Assembly: GCA_016169945.1 (NCBI GenBank)
Contig: JADLSH010000057.1
Span: 124,001-188,000 of the forward strand
Reading direction: 5' to 3'
Origin: Trachythela sp. YZ-2020
Lineage: Eukaryota; Cnidaria; Anthozoa; Malacalcyonacea; Clavulariidae
Length of the DNA stretch: 64,000 nucleotides
Shown: positions 34,601-59,500 of the stretch, in pieces
How the letters are laid out: the number at the start of each line of letters is the position of its first letter
Numbering within the stretch: position 1 is the stretch's first letter
Program-made: the position numbers and the translations under genes
The notes under the pieces: model-generated
What the model was told of the DNA's origin: nothing
Databases searched by the model: none
What the model saw: only the letters and a program-made list of their open reading frames with translations

Positions 34601-35467
34601 GGTCTGAGCAATTTTTCATCCAGGTCTCATGTAAACATCTATTATATAAAATAATACTATGACTGAAATGAAATCATTCTGGTTCGACTTTGTCTCGGTC
34701 TTATGTAGATGGGGCCTTAGCTGCAACAGACACATAGTCAAAAATGACCAGGAAACATTTCCGGTAAATTTCATTTCTGGCAAGATAAATTTCTGCTAAA
34801 GATTTGCAAGAGGTTCTCACTGTCACACACTTGAGTTTTTGTATTGCCCTCAGTGACTGTACATTGATTGATGAAGAAAGTTTGATAACAATAAACCAGC
34901 TTTTACTCGTTTTAAAACACACTAATCATGCATTAAACTTACTTTTTGAAGCAAAAGTCCTTTGCAAGCTGCCCAAAACAAATTTTATCTTCACAAAACA
35001 CCAGCTTGCGGTTCGCTTTATTTAATATGAACTTAGTCAGGTGTAACAAATTTGCGTATCATACACATCATCATAAACAGACATATAAAAGTAGGGGAAA
35101 TATTTATATATTTGAATTCTTGGCACATGCACTATGTAATTTGTACTAGCAATGCTTTTTATGAACTCTAAACAAGGCTAAAGCTATGCGAGTGTGAATT
35201 GTCATATGCATCAAAGCATAAAAGGTCAGCAAGCAAATGATTCATTTGAAACTCTGTGCTATATTAATAGAACAGTTGGCTGCGAGCTGGTTGGCTGACA
35301 TTTATTGATAATAGAAAGTTAAGCTTACCTTTAATTGCGTTCAACTGTGATTCAGCATTTCTACGATTGGTTATATTTTGAAGAGGTATGCATTCACTTA
35401 GCAGTATTTGTGATAACAGAACAAAAACGGCCACCAAATAACTTCTCTCAAAATATTTCGACGCCAT
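16660..35467 (-). CDS. GLG1: Golgi apparatus protein 1 (Cys-rich GLG1-repeat type I membrane protein); 28 exons
   Basis: Exons 5' to 3': 35329-35467, 34085-34254, 32989-33018, 32593-32679, 31447-31665, 30319-30564, 29802-29852, 29601-29724, 28938-29167, 28228-28346, 27398-27560, 26249-26386, 25490-25576, 25287-25349, 24520-24631, 23719-23807, 23512-23626, 22278-22373, 21781-21852, 21408-21473, 20739-20824, 20475-20518, 20248-20360, 20003-20103, 19576-19674, 18479-18596, 17645-17745, 16660-16827. Sum 3246 nt, 1081 residues, close to the vertebrate protein (about 1180). It starts with a signal peptide (YLVAVFVLLSQILLSECI). Serial repeats follow, for example YYACRDDREHFC, VYACLAKKKF, AKACHRDMSKFCDH. 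The last exon encodes a transmembrane helix and basic tail SGRLTKRVTRDAKNR, as in GLG1. In vertebrates this Golgi sialoglycoprotein binds FGFs and E-selectin; those partners are not implied here. Mid-gene borders rest on phase and family spacing. Confidence 0.95.
16890..17012 (-). repeat. tRNA-derived SINE head and body in the last GLG1 intron
   Basis: On the minus strand, GTAGCTCAGTTGGTTAGAGC (a tRNA D-arm/A box) is followed by CGCAGTTCGATTCTTGCC (T-arm/B box). The anticodon arm does not fold into a normal 5-bp stem, so this is not a functional tRNA gene. Its 3' body contains GTTGCATTTTTCGCAACTGC. A related fragment (AGAAGCAGTTGTGAAAAAAG) lies at about 17157-17177. Confidence 0.7.
17180..17600. 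repeat. 12-bp minisatellite (GTTTGTAGAGGG)n in the last GLG1 intron
   Basis: About 33 tandem units of GTTTGTAGAGGG, with variants GTGTGTAGAGGG and GTTTGTAGAAGC that recur in a higher-order pattern. It occupies the intron between GLG1 exons 27 and 28. Confidence 0.95.
17912..18027. mobile_element. 116-bp MITE with exact 8-bp target duplication
   Basis: CAGCCTCGTACCCAGGCGCT continuing to TTTTAAGGAAAA is mirrored by TTTTCCTTAAAAGCGC ATGGGTACGAGGCTGA. GTAAGAAC flanks it at 17904-17911 and 18028-18035. Terminal CA and an 8-bp duplication fit hAT-type non-autonomous elements. It lies in GLG1 intron 26. Confidence 0.88.
18619..19183. mobile_element. 565-bp DNA element with perfect 20-bp terminal inverted repeats
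   Basis: AACACCGCGGTCAAACGTCA (18619-18638) and TGACGTTTGACCGCGGTGTT (19164-19183) are exact inverses. AACG flanks both ends (18615-18618 and 19184-19187), consistent with a 4-bp duplication. The interior has CpG-containing, C/G-run-rich blocks (for example GGGGGGATGCC) and no transposase. It lies in GLG1 intron 25, with its inner end only 22 bases from the border of exon 26. Confidence 0.85.
19735..19975. repeat. Two units of a 115-bp intronic tandem repeat
   Basis: Two copies of TTTCCTTCTGTAGTAA..ACTGGACCAATAAGCGATGG..CAGTTTAGAACTGA..AGAGCT. The family expands at 26575-27310, and single fragments occur near 24245-24335, 59960-60075 and 61750-61790. Confidence 0.8.
22762..22907. mobile_element. 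Palindromic MITE (GGCCGGTTGTATAAAA ends)
   Basis: GGGCCGGTTGTATAAAA at the left is mirrored by TTTTATACAACCGGTCC at the right. The interior pairs GTAGTTAAAGTTAACTA with TAGTTAACT-type words. It lies in GLG1 intron 17 (between exons 17 and 18). Confidence 0.82.
23325..23425. repeat. Degenerate units of the 45-bp minisatellite
   Basis: TTTCATGGTTTACCCATCAT, AAACACGACTAGGAAGG and TATTTCCTCGGTTGCC align to the unit of the array at 15030-16560. Another decayed piece is at about 22485-22605 (GTTTTCCTGTTTGCC, ATGTTGTTTCGCAAG). Confidence 0.55.
24825..24891. repeat. Short hairpin related to the TAGCCTGC palindromic MITE
   Basis: AGCCTGCAAGGCAGGTGCTT is mirrored by AAGCGCCTGCCTTGCAGGCT around a short loop. 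The tips match those of the elements at 13636-13786 and 58807-58948. Confidence 0.75.
25612..25925. repeat. Two units of a dispersed 150-bp repeat (GTAAAATCGTCTGG family)
   Basis: Each unit has AACxCATTAA.GxCC, TTTCCCCTTGA..GTACACGTAGAAT, CGTCTGGC.TTGGA and AGAGTAAAATGACAAAG, ending in GCATTG..GCTTAA. Related units are at 29236-29465 and 32775-32945, all in GLG1 introns. Confidence 0.75.
26575..27310. repeat. 115-bp tandem repeat array with an embedded palindromic element
   Basis: At least five units contain CTAGACCTCTAGGAAGAACA-type and TTTAGAACTGATAGAGTTAT blocks followed by AGTATAAATAATGTTAGTTTAG. The palindromic GAAGGCC-core element at 26895-27072 interrupts them, and units resume afterwards. 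The array lies in GLG1 intron 11. Confidence 0.85.
26895..27072. repeat. GAAGGCC-core palindromic element, copy 1
   Basis: AAGAACTTTGACGTTTCGAG followed by CGAAG.. is mirrored by CTTCGCTCGAAACGTCGAAG TTCTT. Outer arms GACCAATCTACCTGA and AGGTAGAATGATCC also pair. Core GACGAACGGCCTTCGCTCGAAACGTC. Confidence 0.8.
28620..28742. repeat. G-run-rich repeat fragment
   Basis: Repeated TTTTTGGGGGGGTGCAAA blocks end in GCACCCCCCAGAAAATCCGC. Related words (AGGCGGATTTTCAG, GGGGGTGCCAAAAATTT) occur at 18727-18800 in the reverse sense. Probably one dispersed element. Confidence 0.6.
29236..29465. repeat. Two units of the dispersed GTAAAATCGTCTGG repeat
   Basis: CCACTGACGxGTAAAATCGT, CTGGGGTTAGATAGAGTAAA and TATTxAAAGT.GGGC..ATTGCA appear twice in tandem between GLG1 exons 8 and 9. 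Confidence 0.78.
29865..30060 (-). repeat. Partial SINE (central domain and flanks) in a GLG1 intron
   Basis: GGGGTACTTGGAGAAAACCC, GACTCACTCTTTTCACATGA and GAGTCCGGAGCGAAAAT match the body of the SINE at 39490-39712, with decay. The tRNA-like head is missing. Confidence 0.6.
30155..30243. repeat. GAAGGCC-core palindromic element, copy 2 (half)
   Basis: AAGACGAAGGGCCTTCGCCC then AAAACGTTGAAATTCTTGTT and GGTAGATTGATCC: one arm only of the palindrome seen complete at 37090-37290. Confidence 0.7.
30989..31416. mobile_element. Inverted-repeat element (CAGGGTCTGAAA ends)
   Basis: Ends CAGGGTCTGAAATTTAAATT and AATTTTCAGACCCTG pair with some mismatch. GTATCC/GGATAC words are spread as further inverted pairs (CAGTATCCAACTGGGATACC against GTATCCTG..CAGGATACTG). 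It lies in GLG1 intron 5. Confidence 0.75.
31875..32200. repeat. Short tandem repeats (TTGGTGTAGGGGAGGGG and CTCACACATTT units)
   Basis: TTTGGTGTAGGGGAGGGGCC / TTGGTGTAGGGGAGGGGTC recur about 135 bp apart with shared GGCATACAT words. They are followed by CATTTAGGACTCATCTCACA duplicates at about 32118-32160. Intronic, no coding evidence. Confidence 0.65.
32775..32945. repeat. Two units of the dispersed GTAAAATCGTCTGG repeat
   Basis: TTTCCC.C.TGACAG.TAAAAT followed by GGTGTTAG.CAGAG.AA appears twice, joined by CAAGATGGGCAAATAGTCTA. Located between GLG1 exons 3 and 4. Confidence 0.65.
33803..34006. mobile_element. Palindromic element (CTCATGTTTATTTACGTT ends)
   Basis: CTCATGTTTATTTACGTT is mirrored by AACGTAAACAAACATGAG, and CATTCAGGTTTACGAGGTTTTA by TAAAACTCGTAAACCTGAAT. 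Intronic in GLG1, close to exon 2. Confidence 0.82.
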
Positions 35468-36771
35468 GCTGAATGATAAACTTCTTTCGAGTTCCTCTAT
35501 TCTGAATATGACCGCGTATAAAGCCAGAGAGAACTGGAGCTAGTGATTTCACCCAATCAAATCACGCAACGTTTTGTTCTGATTGTCCATTGTCCTTTCA
35601 GCAAGTTTTTTGAATATTTTTTGAGAAATAAACTAACAAAAATATAGTATGCTTGGTGTTTTTTTGTGAACAATTAGGCATGTTTTTGGGTAACATTTGC
35701 ATTATTTAATGTAGTTACATATTTACTAGTGTAGGGAAATGAGTTGTAAATGCCACGTCAACATGCAACCCCCAGCCAGCTGCGAGCTTGAATGCGCCTC
35801 ATGAATAATTATAGTCATGCATGAAAAGTGAACAATTTTAAAAGACTCCATCCACACAAAACCGGATATTCGGAACCTAAAGTTGTCACGATTTCGCCTC
35901 CGACACTTTTTATTACAAGAGAGACATTTTATTCCGACTATTCAAACGTTTCACTGTAAGTGAATTAGTAACGTTTGCTAAATGTTCTTTTTATGACGTC
36001 ATAGTGAATGATCTTGAGTGAATGATTTGCTTTCGCTGACACAAAAAAGTGCCGGAATAAAAATTTATTCTAAATAAATAAATACATATTTTATGGATTA
36101 TTTGTCCAACTATTTATATACAAATTGTCATTAATACATTAATTTTCACCACATATGTGAAATGTGAATTATTTTTTCTATAAAATCTATTTTTCTCATC
36201 TGATACCAGCAGTAGAAATTGCTATCAACTGCCGTGGTTTGTGTCTCAACTACCCGAAAAAGATCAAAACCACTTCGAAGTCAACAGCCACCAATCTGAG
36301 GAAGGGCCTTTTAAAGACAGGCAGTTTAAACACAAAACACCGCAGCTTTTTGTAGAATACTACCTACCCTAGATCCCTTGTTTTGAGGTTCAAACTTCAT
36401 TATATATTTCATTATATACATATATTTATTTCCGTATCTTATTATGTCGGGGCAAAGTGAAATCATGTAAATAAGTCTCTGCCGCGTCAAGGCATCGTCT
36501 GTGCTTCCCTTTTGAGTGATTGGTGTTTCCTTTCGTCGGGTGTTTTTAACCAACGACTATTTGCTCAGGGTTACGCCGAGAGAAATTCTGAGTCTATATA
36601 TCTGCATACAATTAATCCTGTAACGGATACTTCGCGAAATATGGGTGATACGAATATATTGGTTTAATTTTGGAAAATTAATGAGGAAAACAGCGGGGAA
36701 AGGGGGGAAGGGAGGGTCGCCCACTCGCCCTCTCCTCCGTGTGTCTAGCACTGCCCTAGGATTGACTTTAC
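35468..36771. other. Intergenic spacer between NSMAF 3' end and GLG1 5' end
   Basis: Both neighbours are on the minus strand, so this 1.3-kb spacer holds the GLG1 promoter and the NSMAF 3' UTR. A TTTATACG box (minus strand, complement near 35515-35522) lies about 50 bases upstream of the GLG1 ATG and may be a TATA-like element. AATAAA on the minus strand (complement at 36425-36430) is about 340 bases past the NSMAF stop. Both calls are tentative. Confidence 0.4.
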
Positions 36772-50982
<14,211 letters not shown>

Positions 50983-51084
50983 GTTTACAAAATATTTTGG
51001 ACTGGGTGACCGAGCCTTGTGGTTTAGTAAGACCATTAACTGTGGTAAGACGGTGTGTGTGTGGGGGGGGGGGGTATGGCCACA

Positions 51085-51572
51085 GAGTAGACACAACCAG
51101 AGGTCTCACTTCTGGCAAAATGCGTAACCGGCCCGCTCTCAAACTCGTCTTCTTTTATTCATATTTTCAATTTCAAAATGACATTATTCTTCGGAATTTG
51201 TTTCTTTCGGCCGGCGGCCGCCATGTTCCTAGCCAGTGCGGTAACGAGAGGCATTCACCCCCCGAACAAGATGGCGGCCGATATTTTCGGAAAACAACCG
51301 GCATAAGAAACCCTAAGAACACGTCTGCGTCTGCGAAGGAGGCTAAAGAAACCCTTGTTATTTTCTTTATAACGGTTTACCTTGACTGAAGTTGTGATTA
51401 ACAGCATTAAATAGTTAACTCGAATTTTTGCGGTATTTTTACGTCTAAAAATGCCCGCCATTTTGAATATTTTCGGGGGGGGGTAACCTCTCCTTTGCGC
51501 ACTGGCTAAGCATCGGTTACGTTCAAAACATTAGGATTTGATATACACAGTGAGACCTCTGGTTATCTACTC
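51085..51572. mobile_element. Inverted-repeat element just upstream of NSMAF
   Basis: GAGTAGACACAACCAGAGGT CTCAC is mirrored by GTGAGACCTCTGGTTATCTACTC. The interior is CpG-rich with AAGATGGCGGCCG (YY1-like) at about 51270 and GCCATGTTCC near 51220. It starts about 100 bases upstream of the NSMAF ATG (minus strand), so it may contribute to the promoter. Non-coding. Confidence 0.75.
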
Positions 51573-52552
51573 CGAGGAACGGCTCTTCCAGAAAGGCAAC
51601 ACCGTCGTTACATTTCCATTCCATAGGCATAGTCAGTAAATATACTCAGGAATTTGTGTAATTTTTTTTTTCTGGAAAAACAGCAAGGTGTATGCATGGT
51701 TGAATGATTATCGAATTCCACAAATATTTATGTTTGTCAGAATGGCCGGCTATAAAAACAAAATCATTTCACCTGGATATTTCCTAATGTTTCAGTTACT
51801 TTCTCCCAAAATGAAAGTGGTGAATACCCCAGTTACATTTTAAATACCAACAATATATACGACACACATAATTCATAAACATTTCGCGGCACCCTTCTGC
51901 ACCCTACCATTGTTACATTGTACCTCTGATATGGTGCTGAGCAACGGTAGTGCATACTCTGCGAGTTTGCGAAACTGAAATAACTTTGGACTAATCAGCG
52001 GTTGTAAGTGGGTCACATGCATGGAGTAAGCGTCGGGGCAGTACGGCAGCATATGGTCACAGTATAAAGACGACCAATAGGGCCACTCGGCGATGCAACA
52101 TGTAGCCGGCTTTTTATGCAAAAATATGCAGTTTACTGGCCAGGAAAGTTAGTCCAGCTTGCTTATTGGCCAGAAAAAGCAATTGACTGGCTGCCAATGC
52201 GTAATGAGCGGCCACACAAAATTTCAAATGAGTGGCCCTACTGGTCGTCTCTATACTGTGATATGGTGGTTAACTTCAGACCAGTGTTGATACTCATGAG
52301 AACAACCAAATTAAACCAAATTTATCTCCCTCGTTTATCTATTCGCCACCAAACACAAGACTATATACTACATATAATTAAAGAATGAACACTACTTTCT
52401 TTCTCTCGCTCTGATAACACTACGGTTCACCAATGTACGCCGATAGTTCTAGTGTGCCGATTAAAAAAAGATCGAGCACATTCATACTGAGAAAGCAATA
52501 ATTCGTACACTACACTAACTCTAAATTCTTCAACAAAACAGAGATAGTCAGA
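51573..52552. other. Intergenic or intronic segment, no clear gene
   Basis: Contains GCCACTCGGCG / GAGTGGCCCTACTGGTCG inverted words (about 52040-52250), suggesting another decayed element. A possible minus-strand exon lies at 51928-51979 (acceptor after TTATTTCAG, reading FRKLAEYALPLLSTISE), but its phase does not join the exon at 53516-53701, so it is not annotated. Confidence 0.35.
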
Positions 52553-52750
52553 CTACGTTCACACGAGACCGGACGAATTATGGACCGTACTCAAATTCGT
52601 CCGGTTCCACTTGTGACCACTTGTTCACTCGGGAAACCGGACGAATTCAAGCACAGGCGCACAGGTAATCGTACGAATTCCCGTGTGAACAAGTGGAACC
52701 GGACGAATTTGAGTACGGTCCGGAATTCGTCCGATCTCGTGTGAACCTAG
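52553..52750. mobile_element. Palindromic MITE (CTACGTTCACACGAGA ends)
   Basis: CTACGTTCACACGAGACCGG ACGAATT is mirrored by AATTCGTCCGATCTCGTGTG AACCTAG. TCAAATTCGTCCGGTTCCAC pairs with GTGGAACCGGACGAATTTGA. Ends resemble the GTTCACACGA elements at 3630 and 38454. Confidence 0.9.
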
Positions 52751-53515
52751 CCTCGGTATATTAATTAAGAAATAAACAGATCTATACAAAAGCTAGTAAG
52801 TAAACTTCAGTCCTTTAGAATCGCACCTCTTGCCGTCTTGGATAATTTATTACTAGTATAGCATGCATAATAGAGATGCATTCCACACACGTATATTAAA
52901 ATAGCCATAACGACTTATATTCTGCAAGCACTAAACCATTATTAATACCTTTGATCTGCAAATTTGTAAATCTACAGTACATTTTAAAGATGTTTAAGAT
53001 GATTCCACAATAGGCTATAAAGTATAAGAGGGTCTGAAGTGGGATTATTACAACTGACTCCAAACATTTGCCCATATTTTTTACTGGCAACTGATAAAAT
53101 ATCTTAACTGACAGCACACAAACGATGGAACAGCAATTTGGAACTGACGCATGTTAAAACATATCTTAACTGATAGATGAGAGACGACAAAAAGTAATTT
53201 GGAACAGACATCTTGTAGAATATCTTAACCGAATTCTGAAAGCTGACAAATGTTCAAACACCAATTTATAAATGATATCTTACAAAATATCTTATTGACA
53301 CCTGACAATTGGCTTGGATTTTAGCTAGCATCCACAGTCAAGACCGCCATTATCTTCCTAATCCCTAGAACCTCCCAATCTCCGGTTATATAAGCTACAG
53401 TGTATGCTGCTGCTTTAACCAAAGTCATGTAAAATATGTAAACAGAATTGAAAACAAAGAACACTTTATTGTAATATTGAAGAGTCTAGAACTACAGAAT
53501 ATATTATATACCAAC

Positions 53516-56500
53516 CTACAAGAGCGAGCCTCGCTGACAGACGCCTCCAAATTAATCAATTTCTCGAAGTGACCAAGATCCCATTTTCCCTCATTTTCTG
53601 ATCTTGTGGAGGACAGCCTTCGCTTAAATGAATGAACGAAGCCATCAGACTTCTCCGTAAGCAAAGCGATTGATTCTCGTAATCGATTTACAGTCATATC
53701 TCTGTGAAGCACAATCAATATATATTACGTTTCTCGGTCATGAAATTATAGGGCGAAATCATGACCTTGTGACAGGAAAAAACACTAGAAAGCGTCTAGA
53801 AAGAGTAAATGACCGAAAATACAAACGAAAGCACGTCCAGTATTTAAGATGTACATATATTATGTTATGTTTTTGTTTCAAACGTACAATTATGTGTAGT
53901 TGTCACAGGCCATGTCGCCAATTAACCAGCATGCAAATTCGAAAATATGCAAGCCTATTTTCGATATCGCATATTGTAAAGCACAAAAGACTATATTTGT
54001 GAGTTACAAAGAAGATTTTTGAGAGCTCTAAAAGGCCAATTTTACTCTATTTGTACAAGTATGATATTCTCTGGGAAATTTAACTAATCAATGTGCCCAC
54101 ATGAGCCAACGCAATACGGACAATTTGTTAATCAATTATTCATTATCGGTTTTGTGGCAGCATTATTGTTGAATGACAATGATTATAATTTAAACGATAG
54201 TGACACCGAGGTCCAACTGCTTTAAGACACAAAGATAATTTTTGTCTAGCGATGTGAAAAATGCATTTACTACCTCCGTTTCAGTACATATATTAGCTGT
54301 ATTTTTAATATATACCGTATTTCATTGAGATACTGCCTCGATCTGGTGTCAATTAAAGCATAATTCAGACATAAAAGTCTTTTTTCTTGGCTCCAGCCTC
54401 CAAATGTAAGGCTATATTTTACATTGATAAATGATTTTCCTCCGTATTATTATTATTATTATTATTAACGTTATAGCCGCGGATTGGTAAAAATGTTTTG
54501 TCAGACAAGAACTGTAAACTTTGGCATAGCCATACGACTGTAGCCTGCGTAGCAGCCGGTTCGCAAAAATAATTATACCGAATGAAAATCGATATAATGG
54601 CGTACGCTCCAGTAATTCTACAAATGAAATGGTCTATCATTCGTTATGCAAAATTCCGTCTATTTAGGAATTTTATATGACGTTGGCGGTTTGCCCTTTC
54701 CCTACGTGAAAGCTTGACATCTACGAAACTCATGCTTAAGCAGCTATTCCAGGGATTAAATTTTCAGTTCACTTCATATTCAGTTTAAATTTTCAATCCA
54801 ATAGACAAATTTTCAGATTACTTTACCATTACAAGAAACAAAATTCAAGGACAAGGTGACATTTCGACTCTATTTCAAAGTATAATTGTCATTGACATTG
54901 TCAAAACGAAATTTGTGTCTTTTATAACATTTAAGATGTTAATATTTGGAATGTGGTTTTTCTTACATTTCGTAAAATTGTCTGCTGGTAATTGGTATTT
55001 TGTCATAATATTCACTATAAAACGTTTTATCAGTTTAACAACAACTGTCTATCATAATAGAGAAATGTATTTATTAAAAAGTACAGGATTGCTTACGACA
55101 ATATCTTCACTATACCGTCTGTTTTAGATCACTTAAGGTGAAACCAACGGCAGTATAGAGATATTAAGGTAAGTCAATCTATACTATATTTAATCTTTAT
55201 GGTACTGAGTACTTTCTCTAACATTTCGTGAACCAAAACACATGTTACGTATGTAGTAAAACATAAACAGTATCAATTGCTTTGCATTTTGTTACCTTTC
55301 TGAAATCAATTTAATCACCAGCCTCCACATATTAAAGTAGGTCAAATTGACAGAGGTCACCATCCTGTAATACCAAATAACTCGACGAACTGTTGAACAT
55401 AGAAACTGTAGAACAGTCTATATAGGAAGAGTTATATAAACGTAACAAAGCAATTGAAGTTTCACAGAGCACAATAGTTCCGTTATATAAGTACATAATG
55501 ATGCAAGAATTATACATAAAGTAAATACGCCTAGCAATTATAGTACTTGAATGTACTTTAGTTCTTACCGTTTCCTAGGTCTGCATGGCAGTTACCAGAA
55601 AGAGAAAATATTCCTATTATGCGTAGTGGCCTTGTATTTTGAGACAGTGGATAAAAAGTGACATTTAGCTTCAATTTGTTTACTTTGTTAGCACCATATA
55701 AGTTCTGAAATTGATCACAATTTGCTACCTAGTAACGCTTACTTAAACCAGCCAATATACTGTGTGTGCCCACTTATGACTCACACACCTTCCCCAAATT
55801 CCTATTATGTAATACTTAAAACTGGTGAGCCATGATTATGGCCGTTTTTAACTTGAAAACGTTAAAATGGCAAAACGTGTGGAAAACAGACACACCGAAC
55901 AAATATTTTGGACTGGAGGCTGACAATATGATATCCATTGTAAATAAGTAGTTTTATTTGCCAGCTAGCAAATTCGGGAATGTCTGCTTTCCCTATACGG
56001 CAATCTTGGACATAAGTGATTGAGACCACACACATCGCAAAATCTGCACACTCCGTTGATAAATTCCTTATTTATATTGGTCATAGCACTTTTCCCCAGT
56101 TCCAAAGGTCCTGACCAAACTCCAAAGTAACATGTTCACTCAATAAGTACATCACTCGGCTTTCAACAAACATTTCTATACGTTAGTATGCAGTGGCGGA
56201 AATTTCGGTGGGGTGGGGGGGGGGGGGCGGTCGCCCTTTACGGAAAATTGACAATTTGACAATTGCGGATTGTGATATGTTTGCTGATGATACTCAATTA
56301 GGAACGGCAAGTAAGGATGTCAAAGCAATTTTTGAAACGTTAAATGATGACCTAGCAAATATTTCAGTTTGGATGGCGGCCAACAAACTGAGCCTAAACA
56401 AAAGCAAAACTGAATATATGCTTATTGGATCACATCAAAAACTTAAGCAGTGTAACTCCGACTTTCAAATAAAAATTGGAGATACGCCTATTCAACGAGT

Positions 56501-59500
56501 AACCGTTACTAAATCACTGGGTATGATGGTAGATGAGACCTTAACCTGGCATTCTCAAACAGATCAAACTACAAAGAAAGTAAACAAGGGTCTTTACGTC
56601 CTTAGACGATTAAGAGATCTTGTGGATGTAAGGACTTTATTATTATTATTATTAAGTCTTTATTAAACATAGCCACAACAAACGTGTGACTTTACATTTA
56701 AAATTCTTATATACAGGGTTCCAAAAATAAACTTGATTGTTATTATGTATCTAAGTTAATTATTCTTAGGTAGAATTATTAAAAAAAGACTAAGACTAAG
56801 TTATTATATATATCTAGATTAATTATTTTAGCTAAAATTATTAAAAAGACACCTATTTAAAAACGACCTTTTGAATCTTTCTGTTTTAACCTTAGGTAAT
56901 ATGAAATCGTGTTCGCGTTCTCTTAACGGTCTTTGTCTTTTAGGAGGAAGTAGTTCGTACAAAGGGTGGTCTGGGTTACTACATATTTTTTCAAATAAAC
57001 TCATGTCTCTTTCTTTAATCAAATCAATTATCTGAACACTTTTTGTTGTGTATCCATATCTGTATGCTCGCCTAAGAAATTTATCTATCCGTTCTAGGTA
57101 CTTCTTTCCGAGTGCAGAACCCCATACTTCGATTCCATAAGAAAATAAAGACATAATAAGTGCGTCGAAGAGAATTGTTAATTTTTTTTTAGAGTAGCCA
57201 TACGATCTACATATTCTCAAAATGTGCATTCGACTGCTAGCTTTAGATATCAAATTATTAACTTGAAGGTCCCAACAATTTGGATCATTCTGCAGTGTAG
57301 TTCCCAATAGTTTCAGCCAAGTCTTTCGTTCGATACCCGTTATTGGTTCTGGTAAAGGATTTGTAGATTTGCCACTTACGACCATTTCCCATGTTTTATT
57401 TAGATTTAATGACATTCTGTTTGTTTCCGTCCATTTTTCAATATTGTCTACCTCAGCTAGTGAGTAGTCATAATTATTTTTCACTGGAGCGCTAACAGTC
57501 ATATCATCTGCAAATTTGACTAGTATGTTATTATTTGGATCTTTGACTGTTAGATCATTTATCATTAAGGAGAATAGAAATGGTCCAAGAACTGTGCCTT
57601 GCGGTACTCCTTTATTTATGTCTACATAATTTGTTTCTATTCCGTTCACTATTACTCTTTGTCTCCTATCAGTCAAAAAATTTCTAATCCAATTTATTAC
57701 ATATGGATTAATGTTGGTTTTTTCTAGCTTCTTACAAATGATGTGGTGAGAAACGGAATCAAAGGCTTTCTTGAGATCGAATGAAATCACCCTGACATGA
57801 TCAACATCACCATCCAGCCAATTTAGCCATTTATGGTGACACATAATAAGAGCATCAGTTGCGCTGGTACCTTCCTTATATGCGAATTGGTCGGATTTTA
57901 TTAAATGTTTTAGTTCTGATGAGATCTCCTTTTTAAGCACTATTCTTTCGAACAATCTCATTATTACGTTCGTAAGAGATATAGGCCTTTAGTAACAGTT
58001 TACAAAACCTTAATTCAACCACACTTTGACTACTGCTCGCAAGTATGGGGTTGTCTTGGAATTACCCTTCAAAACCACTTGCAACGTTTACAAAATAGAG
58101 CAGCTCGTATTATTACAAAGCGTGGGTATGAATTTAGGTCAGCTGATATACTTAAAGAATTAGATTTACCTAATCTAAGTCTCAGAAGAAATAATCAATT
58201 ATGTACTACTATGTATCAGGTAAATAATAATATGGTGCCTGATTACCTAATTGATTTATTCACGAAAACCAGTACACTTCATAATCATGAAACTAGGCAG
58301 GCTGAATTTAACTTGGCACTCCCGAGGCCAAATACCAACTTTTGTAAAAAATCATTCTCGTACAGAGGAACTGTAGCTTGGAATGATTTATTACCTAATA
58401 TAAAAAATTTGGGTTCATTGTCAACTTTCAAAAGGGCTCTAGTGACAAATAGTGGTAATAATTCTTGATAATTAATTTATCTTCTTTTTTTCCTCTTAAT
58501 CTTATTGTATTAACTTAATAAATTCTTTTTATATTTGCATGTAATTAATCATACGTAGCACGGCCTATTGGAAGATCACATCTTGTAAATATTTTAGTTT
58601 TTGTCTTTGTGAAATAGTACCGTGGATAAATAAAGTTTGATTGATTGATTGATTGATAATTTGTCGGAAATTTTGACCTAAAAAGGGCTAAAAACAGCCT
58701 ATATTTTTAGTGTAAATGGGGGTTTGTCGGAAATTTAGGAGGCAAATCCCCCCCCGGAAAACGTGAATTTCCGCCACTGTTAGTATGACCAGTTTAGGTT
58801 ATTACTTAGCCTGCGTGGCAGGCGTTCTAGTGTGGGGGAGGGAGTTTTGTTTAGAGCGCGCTCTTTTTTTTTTGAGAGCGCGCGCTAGGTAAGCACGCTC
58901 TCAAAAGAATAGAGCGCGCTCTAAACAAAACTCCCTCCCCAACAATAGTTATTACTCAGTGTTTTCAATAATCATTGTAATAGCAGGCTGCACTTTCTAA
59001 AATAGGCGTCTGTGCTCAAGATTTCCGGATGAAAGACAAATATAGACTTTGCCAATAAACAAAGAAATAAGAGGCTGTGAAACGCCTATTAATATAGGCG
59101 ACGATAAACCGCCGGTAACCGCCTTCTATTGAAAACACTGTTACTCATCTTTATACTTGTGAAATAACTCGACAGTCTCTTTGTAGCAGTTCTCAAGACA
59201 CGTAATAAGACAAGATTGTATGAAGTCCACTGACGTTGGTGGGGTGTAGTCATCATCAGAGGACCTATATATAGCATATAGAAGTATACACATTGAGTTA
59301 TACTTATTGAATGTGAGTTACACTATTTAACCATTAGATTATGAGCTCAAGATTTATATGAGGTGATAGTTGATGAGGGCGAAGTCCTCCTAGTAGAATC
59401 ATACTAGTATACTATTGCAAATGCTGTAATTTGATTGGCTACGCTACTCGCTATCTAATTGTCGATAGATAGCGAGTAGCGAAACAGCCATCTCCTCGGC

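Larger units (their letters stand above)
56191..58779. mobile_element. hAT-type MITE (CAGTGGCGGAAATTTC) split by a LINE
   Basis: Left end CAGTGGCGGAAATTTC and right end GAATTTCCGCCACTG are inverse. TTAGTATG flanks it on both sides (56183-56190 and 58780-58787), an exact 8-bp duplication. The MITE sequence is interrupted by a LINE between 56259 and 58657. Partial copies are at 60273-60378 and 63600-63791, and a CCGCCACTG end is also seen near 24220. Confidence 0.9.
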
